Shown here piece by piece: positions 33,136 through 42,840 of a stretch of 64,000 bases of DNA; within the stretch, counting starts at the first letter, position 1, and each line of letters starts with the position of its first letter. The notes beneath the pieces are model-generated. The model made no database searches, had not been told where the DNA came from, and worked only from the letters and a program-made list of their open reading frames with translations. This DNA comes from a bacterium. GTDB taxonomy: Bacteria > SZUA-79 > Acidulodesulfobacterales > Acidulodesulfobacteraceae. Both the position numbers and the translations under genes were made by a program. The stretch covers positions 115,619 through 179,618 of the forward strand of contig JAJYDX010000002.1 in assembly GCA_021777135.1 (NCBI GenBank). The letters run 5' to 3'.

Positions 33136-34581
33136 ATGAAAGTTTTACATGATGCCGCAAACCGGGAGCCAAACGATGAAGTTTCTAAGAAGCTTCGCGG
33201 GGAAGCCGAAGATTTGAGAAAGCCAAGCGGTAATTTTGACGGCGTAATTTCGCTTATAGACGATTATGCTAAGAAAAAGGGAATAAAGATAGAGGCTTAC
33301 CTGTTTAACTCTAAAATATTAAAGATGGAGTCCGAAGACGGTAAAATATCTAATTACGTCAACGCGGAAACCAACGGTCTTAACGTCCGGCTTTTTGATA
33401 AAAAAAAATTAAGCTTCTCTTATTGTCTTGGTTTAGAAGAACAAAAGATTATAAATGCCTTAGACGGAGCATATTCCCTTCTGAAGTTTATGGATGAAAA
33501 CGAATATTTTGATTTAGCCGAAAAAGACGAAAGTCTTATGGATTCAAGTCTGCCTGAAAAATTAGGCATTTATTCTGACGACTGCCAACTCGTAGATATA
33601 GACAAAAAAAAATCTCTTCTTATAGAGATGGAAGAAACTGCATATTCATATGATAAAAAAATATATAAAACAGACAAGCCTTCCTACTCGGAAACATTAA
33701 TCTCTAAAAGATTTTATAACTCAAACGGACTCGATTTGTCTTCCAGGAAAACTTTTTACGAAATATTTTTATCCGTTGCGTCAAAAAACGGAGAAGATAC
33801 CGGGTCTGGATTTGATTTTGATTTTTCGCACAAATTTGAAGAGTTGAAATTTAAAAAAACCGCTATGAACGCCGCGAAAAAAGGCGTAGACCAGCTTGGA
33901 GCCCGCACGGCGCCAAGCGGAAGCTATAATGTAATATTCGATAATTATACCGCTTCCGAGATTCTTAGTATTTTAAAACAGTCCTTTTATGCCGATAGCG
34001 TTTACAAGAAGAAATCTTTATTGGAAGGCAAATTAGGGGAAAAAGTATTTTCAGATAAAATAGATATTATCGACGACGCTGTATTGTATGGAGGCGCTTT
34101 TACCGATATATTCGACAGGGAAGGCGTCAAGACGCAAAAAAAGATTTTATGCTCGTCCGGCGTCATAAAATCATATTTATACGATATTGAATACGCCAAA
34201 AGGACAGGCGAAAAATCAACAGGCAATTCGGTAAGCCGCTCGTTTACTCTACCCCCCGATATCGGTTCTACTAATTTTTTTATAAAAAACGGGGAAACCA
34301 ACATTTTAGATATGATTGGCTCTATTAAGGATGGTTTGTATATTACAGAGCTTATGGGTCTCCATATGGCAAAGCCTTATACCGGCGAGTTTTCGCTCGG
34401 CGCTTCCGGCTTTTATATTAAAAACGGAAAGCTGGATTTTCCAGTTAAAGGAATAGTTCTTAGCGGGAACCTTATGCAGTTATTTAACGCAGTAGTAAAG
34501 ATAGCCGACGACATACGTTTTTTCGGTTCTACCGGTTCGCCTTCGATATTGTTTGATAATGTTCAGGTTTCCGGTACTTAA
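33136..34581 (+). CDS. pmbA: TldE/PmbA-family protein
   Basis: A 481-residue cytoplasmic member of the TldD/PmbA (microcin-maturation) family. In characterised systems TldD and TldE form a metalloprotease that cleaves unfolded peptides and small proteins. This protein lacks the HExxxH metal motif of TldD. It has the TldE-like core with GARTAPSGSYNVIFDN and the closing VLSGNLMQLFNAVVKIADD, so it should be the non-catalytic partner. A TldD gene is not adjacent. The first 40 residues are charged and poorly conserved. AAAAGG about 13 bases before the ATG could serve as ribosome binding site. Confidence 0.85.
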   Translation: MKVLHDAANREPNDEVSKKLRGEAEDLRKPSGNFDGVISLIDDYAKKKGIKIEAYLFNSKILKMESEDGKISNYVNAETNGLNVRLFDKKKLSFSYCLGLEEQKIINALDGAYSLLKFMDENEYFDLAEKDESLMDSSLPEKLGIYSDDCQLVDIDKKKSLLIEMEETAYSYDKKIYKTDKPSYSETLISKRFYNSNGLDLSSRKTFYEIFLSVASKNGEDTGSGFDFDFSHKFEELKFKKTAMNAAKKGVDQLGARTAPSGSYNVIFDNYTASEILSILKQSFYADSVYKKKSLLEGKLGEKVFSDKIDIIDDAVLYGGAFTDIFDREGVKTQKKILCSSGVIKSYLYDIEYAKRTGEKSTGNSVSRSFTLPPDIGSTNFFIKNGETNILDMIGSIKDGLYITELMGLHMAKPYTGEFSLGASGFYIKNGKLDFPVKGIVLSGNLMQLFNAVVKIADDIRFFGSTGSPSILFDNVQVSGT

Positions 34582-34633
34582 ATTTTAAATAATGCAAATT
34601 ACTAAAACGTAAAAACAACGGAGCGTATTAACA

Positions 34634-37267
34634 TTGGTAGTTAAATTATTAAAAAGTATTTTTGGGACCAGCAATCAAAGAGAACTCGCAAAACTGAAAC
34701 CTTTGGTTGATAAAATAAATTCATTGGAGCCCGTATATTCTAATTTAGGGGACGATGAAATAAGAGGGATGACCCATAAGTTTAAAGACGAACTTAAGGG
34801 GCTTTCCCTTGCCGAACAGCATAAAAAACTTAACGATATGATTCCTGATGCTTTTGCCGTAGCCAGGGAGGGAATTAAAAGAGCTCTTAATATGCGGCCT
34901 TTTGATGTCCAGCTTATCGGCGGGATGATACTGCATTCTGGAAAGATTGCGGAAATGGCGACCGGAGAAGGAAAAACCCTGGTGGCAGTTCTGCCGGCTT
35001 ACCTTAACAGCCTTACGGAAAGAGGAGTTCATGTAATTACCGTAAACGATTATCTTGCCAAAAGGGACTCTGAGTGGATGGGCAAAGCTTATAATATGCT
35101 TGGTCTTTCCGTCGGCGTTATAACCAACGACTTGGACGACGCGGAAAGAAAAAAAGCATACGGCTGCGATGTTACGTACGGAACCAATAACGAATTCGGG
35201 TTTGATTATCTTAGGGATAATATGAAATTTTCATTGGATGATTACGTCCAAAAGGAATTAAATTATGCCATAATTGACGAAGTGGACTCCGTGCTTATAG
35301 ACGAAGCGAGGACCCCGCTTATAATTTCCGGAGAATCCGACGAAACTACCGAGTTATATTACAAAGCCGATAATACCGTAAATCTTTTGAAAAAAGATTC
35401 GGATTACACGGTAGATGAAAAATTAAAAACCGCCATACTGACGGAAGAAGGCATAGAAAAAGCCGAAAAAGCCTTAAATATAAGAAATATATACGACCCA
35501 AGGCATTTAGACATGCTTCATGCCATAAACCAATCATTGCGCGCTCACGCATGTTATTTCAGGGACGTAGATTATTTAGTTCAGGATAATCAAGTCGTCA
35601 TAGTCGACGAATTTACCGGAAGGCTTATGAACGGCAGGCGTTACGGAGAAGGGCTGCATCAGGCTTTAGAAGCAAAGGAGCGCCTTAAGGTAGAAGGCGA
35701 AAACCAGACTTTAGCCACGGTTACGTTTCAGAATTTTTTTAGAATGTATAATAAACTTGCAGGTATGACGGGCACCGCGGATACGGAAGCAGAAGAATTT
35801 AAAAAGATATATAATCTAGACGTAGCGGTCATACCTACCAATAAGCCAATGATTAGAAAGGATTATACCGATTTGGTATTTGCCACCGAAGCCGAAAAAT
35901 TTAACGCCGTATCGGAAGAAGTAGCCGAAAAATACAAAGCAGGACAGCCAGTACTGGTTGGCACTGTTTCCGTGGAAAAGTCTGAAAGGCTTAGCGGTAT
36001 TTTAAAGAAAAAAGGAATACCGCATTCAGTCCTGAATGCAAAAAACCATGCAAAAGAAGCTCATATTATCGCAAACGCCGGACAGAAAAAATCAGTTACA
36101 ATATCTACAAATATGGCGGGAAGGGGCACGGACATCGTTCTCGGCGAAGGAGTTAAAGACATTGGGGGGCTTCACGTTATTGGAACGGAAAGGCATGAAT
36201 CGAGGCGCATAGACAACCAGTTGAGAGGCAGGTCCGGCAGGCAGGGCGACATAGGTTCTTCCAGATTTTATGTTTCCCTGGAAGACGACCTTATGAGAAT
36301 ATTCGGTTCCGAAAGGCTCGCCCCGTTTTTAGAAAGGCTTGGATTGAAAGACGGTCAGGCTATTGAACATAATATGATATCTAAGGCTATTGAAAACGCG
36401 CAAAAAAAGGTTGAGGGGCATAATTTCGATATAAGGAAAAATTTAATCGATTACGACAACGTTATGAATAAACAGAGGGAGCTTATATATTCTTACAGGA
36501 AAAGGATACTTCAGATAGATGAACTTTCTGAAATTTACGACGATATTCTGTTCGATATTAAATCTTTGCTGGAATCTTATTTTCAAGACTATGTTCAGGA
36601 AAAATCGCATAGCGAGAACTGGGACATAGAAGGTCTTTTAGAACTCGTTAAAGTAAACCTTTCCGTAGATATACTTTCAATGCCGTCTGAAATTCTTAAG
36701 CTTGATTTTGTAGGTTCTTCCGATATAGCAAAAAAAGACGCGGTTATCGCGGCTTTTAAAAAAATGCCCAGAAATGAACTCTTTAATATATTCTCAGATT
36801 TAATCAAAAAAAGCATAGACGTTAAAATAGCTTTATTTCCCCAGGAAGAAAAGGTAGATATTATTAAAGCCTTATATCTTCAGGCGGTGGACGGTTTATG
36901 GAAGGACGCGCTGACCTCTTTGGACGCACTTAAAGAAGGCATAGGGCTCAGGGGATACGCGCAGGTGAATCCTCTAATAGAATATCAGAAAGAGGCTTAT
37001 AATTTATTTATAAACATGCAGTTCAGAATGAAAGAGGAATCATTGAATTCTATATCGTCGGTTCAATTCGAAGATAGCGTAAATGCAGGAGATATATTGG
37101 CGGGCGCGGGTCTTCTTTCCGACAACATAATTCTTACCCATAATGAAATAAATCCTGAAGGGGATAAACAAAAACCCATAGTTAAACCAAAAAAAATAGG
37201 AAGAAACGAACCCTGTCCATGCGGCAGCGGCAAAAAATATAAAAATTGCCATGGAAAAAATCAATAA
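34634..37267 (+). CDS. secA: Preprotein translocase ATPase SecA
   Basis: Motor ATPase that drives secretory proteins through SecYEG. The 877 residues carry Walker A MATGEGKTLVAVLP (about residues 108-121) and the Walker B/DEVD region IIDEVDSVLIDEART (about 214-228). The second helicase half has NMAGRGTDIVLGEG and QLRGRSGRQGDIGSS. The C-terminal SEC-C zinc motif is NEPCPCGSGKKYKNCHGK (about 859-876). The start codon is TTG 34634, with CGGAG 10 bases before it. The end overlaps argJ by 17 bases, giving translational coupling to an unrelated gene. Confidence 0.98.
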   Translation: MVVKLLKSIFGTSNQRELAKLKPLVDKINSLEPVYSNLGDDEIRGMTHKFKDELKGLSLAEQHKKLNDMIPDAFAVAREGIKRALNMRPFDVQLIGGMILHSGKIAEMATGEGKTLVAVLPAYLNSLTERGVHVITVNDYLAKRDSEWMGKAYNMLGLSVGVITNDLDDAERKKAYGCDVTYGTNNEFGFDYLRDNMKFSLDDYVQKELNYAIIDEVDSVLIDEARTPLIISGESDETTELYYKADNTVNLLKKDSDYTVDEKLKTAILTEEGIEKAEKALNIRNIYDPRHLDMLHAINQSLRAHACYFRDVDYLVQDNQVVIVDEFTGRLMNGRRYGEGLHQALEAKERLKVEGENQTLATVTFQNFFRMYNKLAGMTGTADTEAEEFKKIYNLDVAVIPTNKPMIRKDYTDLVFATEAEKFNAVSEEVAEKYKAGQPVLVGTVSVEKSERLSGILKKKGIPHSVLNAKNHAKEAHIIANAGQKKSVTISTNMAGRGTDIVLGEGVKDIGGLHVIGTERHESRRIDNQLRGRSGRQGDIGSSRFYVSLEDDLMRIFGSERLAPFLERLGLKDGQAIEHNMISKAIENAQKKVEGHNFDIRKNLIDYDNVMNKQRELIYSYRKRILQIDELSEIYDDILFDIKSLLESYFQDYVQEKSHSENWDIEGLLELVKVNLSVDILSMPSEILKLDFVGSSDIAKKDAVIAAFKKMPRNELFNIFSDLIKKSIDVKIALFPQEEKVDIIKALYLQAVDGLWKDALTSLDALKEGIGLRGYAQVNPLIEYQKEAYNLFINMQFRMKEESLNSISSVQFEDSVNAGDILAGAGLLSDNIILTHNEINPEGDKQKPIVKPKKIGRNEPCPCGSGKKYKNCHGKNQ

Positions 37268-38453
37268 TTTTTCATTTTCGGGTAAATCCTGCGGATTAAA
37301 AAAAAATAAAAATTTAGACGTCGGGCTTATGGTTTCAGAAACGCCCCTTAACGTCAGCGCCGTATTTACGCGCAATAAGGTTAAGGCTGCACCTGTTATT
37401 ATATCTAAAAAGAATTCCAAAAATGTCATAAAAGCATTAATAGTAAATTCTGGAAACGCAAACGCTTGCAACGGCAAATACGGCATATTAGACGCTAAAA
37501 GAGTTTTGGAATCAGTTTCAAAAGAAATCGGAGCCGCTCCGGAAAATATTTTTATTTGCTCTACGGGAGTCATAGGAGAAAGGCTTGACGCGACTTTGAT
37601 AGAACGGGCCGTTCCGGAATTGGTAAAAGCTGCTGACAAAAGCGGGTTCGACGATTTTGCTAAATCGATTATGACTACCGATACTTTTTGTAAAACTGCT
37701 TCTAAAGAAGTCATTTTGGACGGAGTAAAATACAGTATAATCGGTACGGCTAAAGGTTCAGGCATGATAATGCCTAACATGGCGACGATGCTTGCTTTTA
37801 TATTTTCCGATATTCCGCTTAGCAAGGAAAAGGCAGACGAAATATTCAAAGACTGCGTGGAAACCTCTTTTAACTCCATAACTGTCGACGGCGATACTTC
37901 GACTAACGATACTGCCGCTTTTTTCTATCCCCATGCAGGTGAAAATACCGAAAAAGTAAATAAAGAACGGTCTTTTAAAAAATCCTCCGCAAATTATAAC
38001 ATAGTTAAAAACGCCCTTTCTGAAGTATGTTTCGAACTTGCTAAAATGATAGTGAAAGACGGGGAAGGCGCTACCAAGTTCATAAAAATTACCGTTATGA
38101 ATGCTTATACCGAATCAGGCGCAAAAAAGATTGCCTTTACAGTGGCAAATTCTCCATTATTTAAAACTATGATTACCGGCGAGGATTTAAATTGGGGAAG
38201 GATAATGGCTGCGATAGGAAGGTCGTCCGTACCGCTTAAACCTGAAAATATAGACATTTATATAAACGATAAATTAATAGTGCAAGATTCCACAGTTTTC
38301 AAAGGGTTAAGCAAGGCTGAGGAAAAATACGTTTTATCTCCTAAAGAAATAGATTTTAAAATAGACCTTAAATGCGGCAAAAAAAACCGGTCTGTTTTAA
38401 CTTGCAATCTTACCAAGGAATATATAGATATAAACGCTTCTTACAGAAGCTGA
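37251..38453 (+). CDS. argJ: Bifunctional ornithine acetyltransferase / N-acetylglutamate synthase
   Basis: Recycles the acetyl group in arginine synthesis by moving it from N-acetylornithine to glutamate, and in some members also makes N-acetylglutamate from acetyl-CoA. The 400 residues match the family. ICSTGVIGERLD, MTTDTFCKTASK and the autoproteolysis segment GSGMIMPNMATMLAFI are visible, with cleavage expected before the Thr of MATM. ATVNSITVDGDTSTNDT-like sequence follows (FNSITVDGDTSTNDTAA). The Cys is present in NANACNG. The gene starts inside secA. Confidence 0.96.
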   Translation: MEKINNFSFSGKSCGLKKNKNLDVGLMVSETPLNVSAVFTRNKVKAAPVIISKKNSKNVIKALIVNSGNANACNGKYGILDAKRVLESVSKEIGAAPENIFICSTGVIGERLDATLIERAVPELVKAADKSGFDDFAKSIMTTDTFCKTASKEVILDGVKYSIIGTAKGSGMIMPNMATMLAFIFSDIPLSKEKADEIFKDCVETSFNSITVDGDTSTNDTAAFFYPHAGENTEKVNKERSFKKSSANYNIVKNALSEVCFELAKMIVKDGEGATKFIKITVMNAYTESGAKKIAFTVANSPLFKTMITGEDLNWGRIMAAIGRSSVPLKPENIDIYINDKLIVQDSTVFKGLSKAEEKYVLSPKEIDFKIDLKCGKKNRSVLTCNLTKEYIDINASYRS

Positions 38454-38480
38454 GGTTCTTACTCGTAAAAATAGCGATTT

Positions 38481-39182
38481 ATGAAAATCCCCGTCTTATA
38501 CTATCATAAAATAGACTATCCTAAAAAAGACGCCGTATATAAAGGGCTGTATGTAACTCCGGAGCAGTTTAAAAGGCAGATAGCCTTATTGAAATTTTTA
38601 GGTTATCATACCATAAATCCTAAAGAAATTTTGTCATTCGTTAAAGGGCATAAAATACAGGTAAAAAAACCTTTGCTGATAACGTTCGACGACGGATATG
38701 AAAATAATTATTTAAACGCTTATCCAGTACTCAAAGCCGCCGGTTTTACTTCTGTAATATTTATAAGTTCCGGTTTTATCGGAAAAAAAAATATAATTTC
38801 AGACGAAAGAGAAAAAGTTCGAGAGGATTTTTTAAATAAAAGCGAAATTAAAGATATGTTCGCTGACGGGTTTTTCATAGGTTCGCACGGAATAAACCAC
38901 TATTATTTGGACAGACTTGAGGAAGGAGTTTTAATAGGCGAACTGATAGCTTCAAAAGCCTATCTGGAAAACATGCTTAACGTACCGGTGGATTTTTTTT
39001 CTTACCCCTTTGGGGCTTATAACGCAAACGTAATGAGAGCCGTTAAAAAAGCGGGGTACCTGGGGGCATTTACTACCGTAAGGGGAAAAGTCGACGTCGG
39101 AGACAATTCTTATGAATTAAAAAGGATTTCCGTCAACGGATATAATAATATTTTTAATTTTCTTTATAAAGTAATAGTTTAA
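38481..39182 (+). CDS. Polysaccharide deacetylase (NodB-type)
   Basis: A 233-residue CE4-family protein. The catalytic motif 1 is in LLITFDDGYENNY (about residues 68-80). The metal-binding His motif is FIGSHGINHYYLDRL (HxxxH type). A FFSYPFGAYNANVMRAVKKAG stretch (quoted in part) completes the fold. There is no signal peptide, so it may act inside the cell or on a membrane-bound substrate. Likely substrates are N-acetylated sugars in peptidoglycan or other glycans. No partner gene adjoins. Confidence 0.9.
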   Translation: MKIPVLYYHKIDYPKKDAVYKGLYVTPEQFKRQIALLKFLGYHTINPKEILSFVKGHKIQVKKPLLITFDDGYENNYLNAYPVLKAAGFTSVIFISSGFIGKKNIISDEREKVREDFLNKSEIKDMFADGFFIGSHGINHYYLDRLEEGVLIGELIASKAYLENMLNVPVDFFSYPFGAYNANVMRAVKKAGYLGAFTTVRGKVDVGDNSYELKRISVNGYNNIFNFLYKVIV

Positions 39183-39345
39183 ATTTCAAAATCTGGATTT
39201 GAGATAAAATAATTTTCTTGCAAAAAATCCGTAAAAATGATAAAAAAATAAGTTTAGTATGTTTAATTAACCCGTACCCGTCTATTAATTTGTGCTTGAA
39301 GTGCTTTGCGTAGGCGGGGAGAAAAAAGCGCAAAAGGAGGCTAAA
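39183..39345 (+). promoter_or_regulatory. Leader region of rpsB, possible promoter
   Basis: This 163-base spacer probably holds the promoter of the ribosomal operon. A poor candidate is TTGCAA (39218-39223), 17 bases, TAAAAA (39241-39246). The last part, with AAAAGGAGG at 39332-39340, is the strong Shine-Dalgarno sequence of rpsB. An S2 leader autoregulatory element is possible, but I cannot demonstrate the structure. Confidence 0.35.
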
Positions 39346-40161
39346 ATGCCGTTTAACGTAACAATTAAGCAGTTGTTGGAAGCAGGAGTCCATTTCGGAC
39401 ATCAGACAAAAAGATGGAACCCAAAAATGAAGCCCTATATATACGGGGCAAGAAACGGTGTCCATATAATCGACCTTCAAAAAGCCCTTCCTTATATTTC
39501 GGCGGCTTACGATAAGTTGTTCGAATTGGCTAAAGAAGGCAAGACCATTCTTATAATAGGCACAAAAAAACAGGCAAATCCCATAGTCGTTGAAGAGTCT
39601 AAGAGATGCGGCATGCCTTACGTAAATGAAAGGTGGCTAGGCGGAATGATTACTAATTTCGCTACTATTAAACTTTCTATTAAAAGACTAAAAGAATTGG
39701 AATCTCTTAAAGAATCGGAAGAATTTTCCAGATTTACCAAAAAAGAAATGGCAAGAATGGAAAAAGAAATACTCAAGCACCAGAAAGTTCTTAACGGCGT
39801 TAGAGATATGAATAAAATACCTGACGCAGTATTCATAGTCGACGTCCATCACGAAATTATTGCCGCAAAAGAAGCAAGAAGGCTTGAAATTCCCATAATA
39901 GGAGTAGCCGATACTAATGCCGACCCAAATTTCGTGGACTGGCTGATACCTGGCAACGACGACGCAATAAGGGCAATAAAATTAATACTAAGCACAATGG
40001 CAGACGCAATAATAGAAGGAAAAAAGATTTACGACGAAAAAGCGTCCAAAGGCAAAGCTCAGGCAGTACCGGAAGGAGTAATTACTGAGGAAACTTTTGC
40101 GGCAGTCTCGGCAGGTGAAGACGTTTCCGCAGACGCTGAAGAATCCGATATCTCCATTTGA
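39346..40161 (+). CDS. rpsB: Small ribosomal subunit protein uS2
   Basis: Structural protein of the 30S head. From ATG 39346 the protein has 271 residues. It starts IKQLLEAGVHFGHQTKRWNP, followed by NGVHIIDLQKALPYI and the conserved ERWLGGMITNF and DAVFIVDVHHE. The C-terminus is extended by about 30 acidic/Ala-rich residues compared with short homologues. The longer frame (from 39292) would start upstream of AAAAGGAGG and lacks homology, so I start at the ATG 6 bases after that Shine-Dalgarno sequence. First gene of rpsB-tsf-pyrH-frr. Confidence 0.98.
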   Translation: MPFNVTIKQLLEAGVHFGHQTKRWNPKMKPYIYGARNGVHIIDLQKALPYISAAYDKLFELAKEGKTILIIGTKKQANPIVVEESKRCGMPYVNERWLGGMITNFATIKLSIKRLKELESLKESEEFSRFTKKEMARMEKEILKHQKVLNGVRDMNKIPDAVFIVDVHHEIIAAKEARRLEIPIIGVADTNADPNFVDWLIPGNDDAIRAIKLILSTMADAIIEGKKIYDEKASKGKAQAVPEGVITEETFAAVSAGEDVSADAEESDISI

Positions 40162-40218
40162 GCATCCGACGAGCATAGAATAAATAAAAACACTATATGA
40201 AAGGGAGGAAATAATAAA

Positions 40219-40824
40219 TTGGAAAAATCAACTAATATAAGCGCTGAACTTGTTAAAAATTTGCGCGGAATGACGGGAGCAGGCTTTGTGGACTGCAAAA
40301 ACGTTCTTATAGAAACCGGCGGTGATTTAGAAAAAGCCGTAGAAGCGCTTAGAAAAAAAGGTCTTGCTAAAGCCCAAAAAAAGGCAAACAGAGAGGCGAA
40401 AGAAGGCTTGATTTATTCATATATTCATGCTGGAGGAAGAATAGGCGTTATTTTGGAAATAAACTGCGAAACAGATTTTGTAGCCAGAACAGCCGAATTT
40501 CAAGAATTAGCGAAAAATATAGCTATGCATATTGCGGCGTCGAACCCTCTTTATGTTAAAAGAGAAGCCGTAATGCCTGAAATCGTAGCCAAGGAAAAGG
40601 AAATTTACAGGGAACAGCTTGCGTCTATGGATAAACCGCAGGCCGTTAAAGAAAAAATAATAGAAGGTAAAATCGAAAAATATTATCAGGACGTTTGCCT
40701 TTTAGAACAGGCATTCATAAAGGATCCTTCTAAAAATATTTCCGCCATAATAGATAACGAAGTAGCAAGATTAGGGGAAAATATAATTTTGAAAAGGTTC
40801 GTAAGATATCAGCTGGGAGAATAA
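40219..40824 (+). CDS. tsf: Elongation factor Ts (short form)
   Basis: Exchanges GDP for GTP on EF-Tu. With 201 residues it is the short, Thermus/Aquifex-like form rather than the 280-residue E. coli form. The N-terminal UBA-like domain ([20 protein letters not shown]) is followed by the core with [14 protein letters not shown] (the TDFV contact with EF-Tu). The second subdomain is abbreviated. The start is TTG 40219 with GGGAGG 9 bases before it. It overlaps pyrH by one base. Confidence 0.97.
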   Translation: MEKSTNISAELVKNLRGMTGAGFVDCKNVLIETGGDLEKAVEALRKKGLAKAQKKANREAKEGLIYSYIHAGGRIGVILEINCETDFVARTAEFQELAKNIAMHIAASNPLYVKREAVMPEIVAKEKEIYREQLASMDKPQAVKEKIIEGKIEKYYQDVCLLEQAFIKDPSKNISAIIDNEVARLGENIILKRFVRYQLGE

Positions 40825-41549
40825 TGCAGGGACTCAATTATAAAAGGATACTGCTCAAGGTCAGCGGTGAGGCTTTAGCCGGCGAAAATAAATGCGGCAT
40901 AGACCCCGACGTAATAAATTTTGTATCGCGTGAAATAAAATCCGTTATAGACGCCGGAACCGAAGTTGCGGTCGTCATTGGCGGAGGCAATATATTCAGG
41001 GGTTTCAGCAAGTCTTCCAAAGGGCTTGGAATAGAACGCTCCCAGGGTGATTACATGGGTATGCTTGCCACTGTTATAAATGCTCTTGCGCTTCAGGCGA
41101 GTCTCGAAGATAACGGCGTGATATCCAGGGTTCAGACCGCTATCGCGATGCAGCAGGTAGCAGAACCTTATATTAGACGCAGGGCATTGCGGCACTTAGA
41201 AAAAAGAAGAGTAGTCATATTTGCCGCTGGGACCGGCAATCCTTATTTTACTACGGATACCGCGGCGTCGCTAAGGGCGATGGAAATCCACGCAGACGTA
41301 ATTCTTAAAGCTACCAGAATAGAAGGTGTATTTAGCGACGACCCGCTCTTAAATGCGCAAGCCGTAAAGTTTGAAAGGCTAACTTATATCGATGTTTTAA
41401 ATAAAAATTTAAAGGTTATGGATTCTACTTCCATATCCTTGTGTATGGACAACAGTCTGCCGATAGTCGTCTTTAATCTGTTGGTTCCTGGTAATCTGCT
41501 GAAAGTAGTTAAGGGCGAACCTATAGGCACCGTAATCACGAATCCTTAA
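40824..41549 (+). CDS. pyrH: Uridylate kinase
   Basis: Phosphorylates UMP to UDP. It is a hexameric amino-acid-kinase-fold enzyme. The 241 residues have [12 protein letters not shown] (residues 8-19), [25 protein letters not shown] and the C-terminal [16 protein letters not shown] with GT (GTVITNP). The ATG shares its A with the tsf stop (TAATG). Classic gene order with tsf and frr. Confidence 0.97.
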   Translation: MQGLNYKRILLKVSGEALAGENKCGIDPDVINFVSREIKSVIDAGTEVAVVIGGGNIFRGFSKSSKGLGIERSQGDYMGMLATVINALALQASLEDNGVISRVQTAIAMQQVAEPYIRRRALRHLEKRRVVIFAAGTGNPYFTTDTAASLRAMEIHADVILKATRIEGVFSDDPLLNAQAVKFERLTYIDVLNKNLKVMDSTSISLCMDNSLPIVVFNLLVPGNLLKVVKGEPIGTVITNP

Positions 41550-41569
41550 TTTTTTAAGAGGCGGATATT

Positions 41570-42130
41570 ATGAACGAACAGGAATTTATTAGCGAGATTA
41601 AAGCAAAAATGTCCCACGCGATAGCATCTTATAAAAATGAACTTTCGAGGATTAGGACGGGAAGGGCTTCCACGGGATTAATAGACGCTATCAACGTTGA
41701 ATATTATGGTTCCGTTTCGCCTATAATAAGGCTTGCTACTATTTCGGTACCTGACAGCAGGACTATAACTATAAATCCTTGGGATGCCGGCTCTCTTCCT
41801 GCCATAGAAAAGGCTATACAGAAATACGACCCGTCTTTAAATCCCTCCAACGACGGGAAAAGCATAAGCATTGTCATACCAGCGTTAACACAGGAAAGGC
41901 GCAAGGAAATAATAAAGCAGGTTAGTAAATTGTCCGAGTCTATAAAACAGGAAATAAGAAATTTCAGGCGGCTTGCAAACGAAAAAATAAAATCCTCGGA
42001 GAAATCAAAAGAAATATCGGAAGATATATCCTTTAAAATTCAGAAAAAAGTTCAGGAATTGACCGACGGCTTTATCAAGGAAGTAGATGAAATAACCAAA
42101 CGTAAAGAAAAAGAAATATCGGAAGTATGA
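41570..42130 (+). CDS. frr: Ribosome recycling factor
   Basis: Splits the post-termination ribosome with EF-G. The 186 residues match the family length. Conserved features are LSRIRTGRASTGLIDAINVE (quoted in part), ISVPDSRTITINPWD, the ALTQERRKEIIKQVSKLSE hinge region and a C-terminal helix ending in KRKEKEISEV. GAGGCGG about 8 bases before the ATG is the ribosome binding site. It overlaps uppS by four bases (ATGA). Confidence 0.97.
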   Translation: MNEQEFISEIKAKMSHAIASYKNELSRIRTGRASTGLIDAINVEYYGSVSPIIRLATISVPDSRTITINPWDAGSLPAIEKAIQKYDPSLNPSNDGKSISIVIPALTQERRKEIIKQVSKLSESIKQEIRNFRRLANEKIKSSEKSKEISEDISFKIQKKVQELTDGFIKEVDEITKRKEKEISEV

Positions 42131-42840
42131 CCTTTAAAAATATTCCTAACCATCTTGCGGTTATTATGGACGGAAACGGCAGATGGGCAAAGAAGAGAAA
42201 TTTAGAAAGGATTTACGGACATATAGAAGGAATAAAATCTTTAAAATCGGTTATTAAAGGGGTAATGCACCATAAAATCAGATATCTTACAGTTTTTGCT
42301 TTTTCTACGGAAAATTGGCAAAGACCCTCTGAAGAAGTAGATTCTTTAATGCATCTTCTTAGCGAATATATAGATTTAGAACTTCCTTATCTTATAAAAA
42401 ACAAAATCAGGCTTAAATTTATAGGAAATACAGAAAATATTCCTGAAAATTCAAAATCCGCAATGTTGAATGCCGAAGAAAAGACTAAAAATTTTAATGA
42501 ATTGATTTTTAGCCTTGCTCTTAGTTATGGCTCTAAAGAAGAAATATTAAACGCTGTTTGCAAGATTGCGGAAGACGTTAAAAAAGGCTCGATAGACGTT
42601 AAAGATATAAACGGCGCCCTTCTATCTTCTTATCTTTACACGGCAGGCATTCCAGACCCGGACTTTCTCATAAGAACAAGCGGCGAACAGAGACTGTCTA
42701 ACTTTATGCTTTATCAGGCAGCTTATGCCGAGATATATTTTACTAAAACTCTATGGCCGGATTTCAGGAAGAAAAATTTAAATGCCGCATTAAAAAATTA
42801 TGAAAAAAGGGTAAGAAGATTTGGAAAAACCGAGATTTGA
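42127..42840 (+). CDS. uppS: Undecaprenyl diphosphate synthase
   Basis: Makes the C55 lipid carrier of cell wall and O-antigen synthesis from FPP and IPP. The 237 residues start HLAVIMDGNGRWAKKR, with catalytic Asp15 and Gly/Arg in the FPP-binding loop. FAFSTENWQRPSEEV and the C-terminal LIRTSGEQRLSNFMLYQAAY follow, all diagnostic of cis-prenyltransferases. Overlaps frr by 4 bases and cdsA by 20. Confidence 0.97.
   Translation: MTFKNIPNHLAVIMDGNGRWAKKRNLERIYGHIEGIKSLKSVIKGVMHHKIRYLTVFAFSTENWQRPSEEVDSLMHLLSEYIDLELPYLIKNKIRLKFIGNTENIPENSKSAMLNAEEKTKNFNELIFSLALSYGSKEEILNAVCKIAEDVKKGSIDVKDINGALLSSYLYTAGIPDPDFLIRTSGEQRLSNFMLYQAAYAEIYFTKTLWPDFRKKNLNAALKNYEKRVRRFGKTEI

Noticed and set aside
33136..34581. 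TldD metalloprotease
   Set aside because: The HExxxH motif is absent, so the TldE/PmbA partner subunit is the better call.
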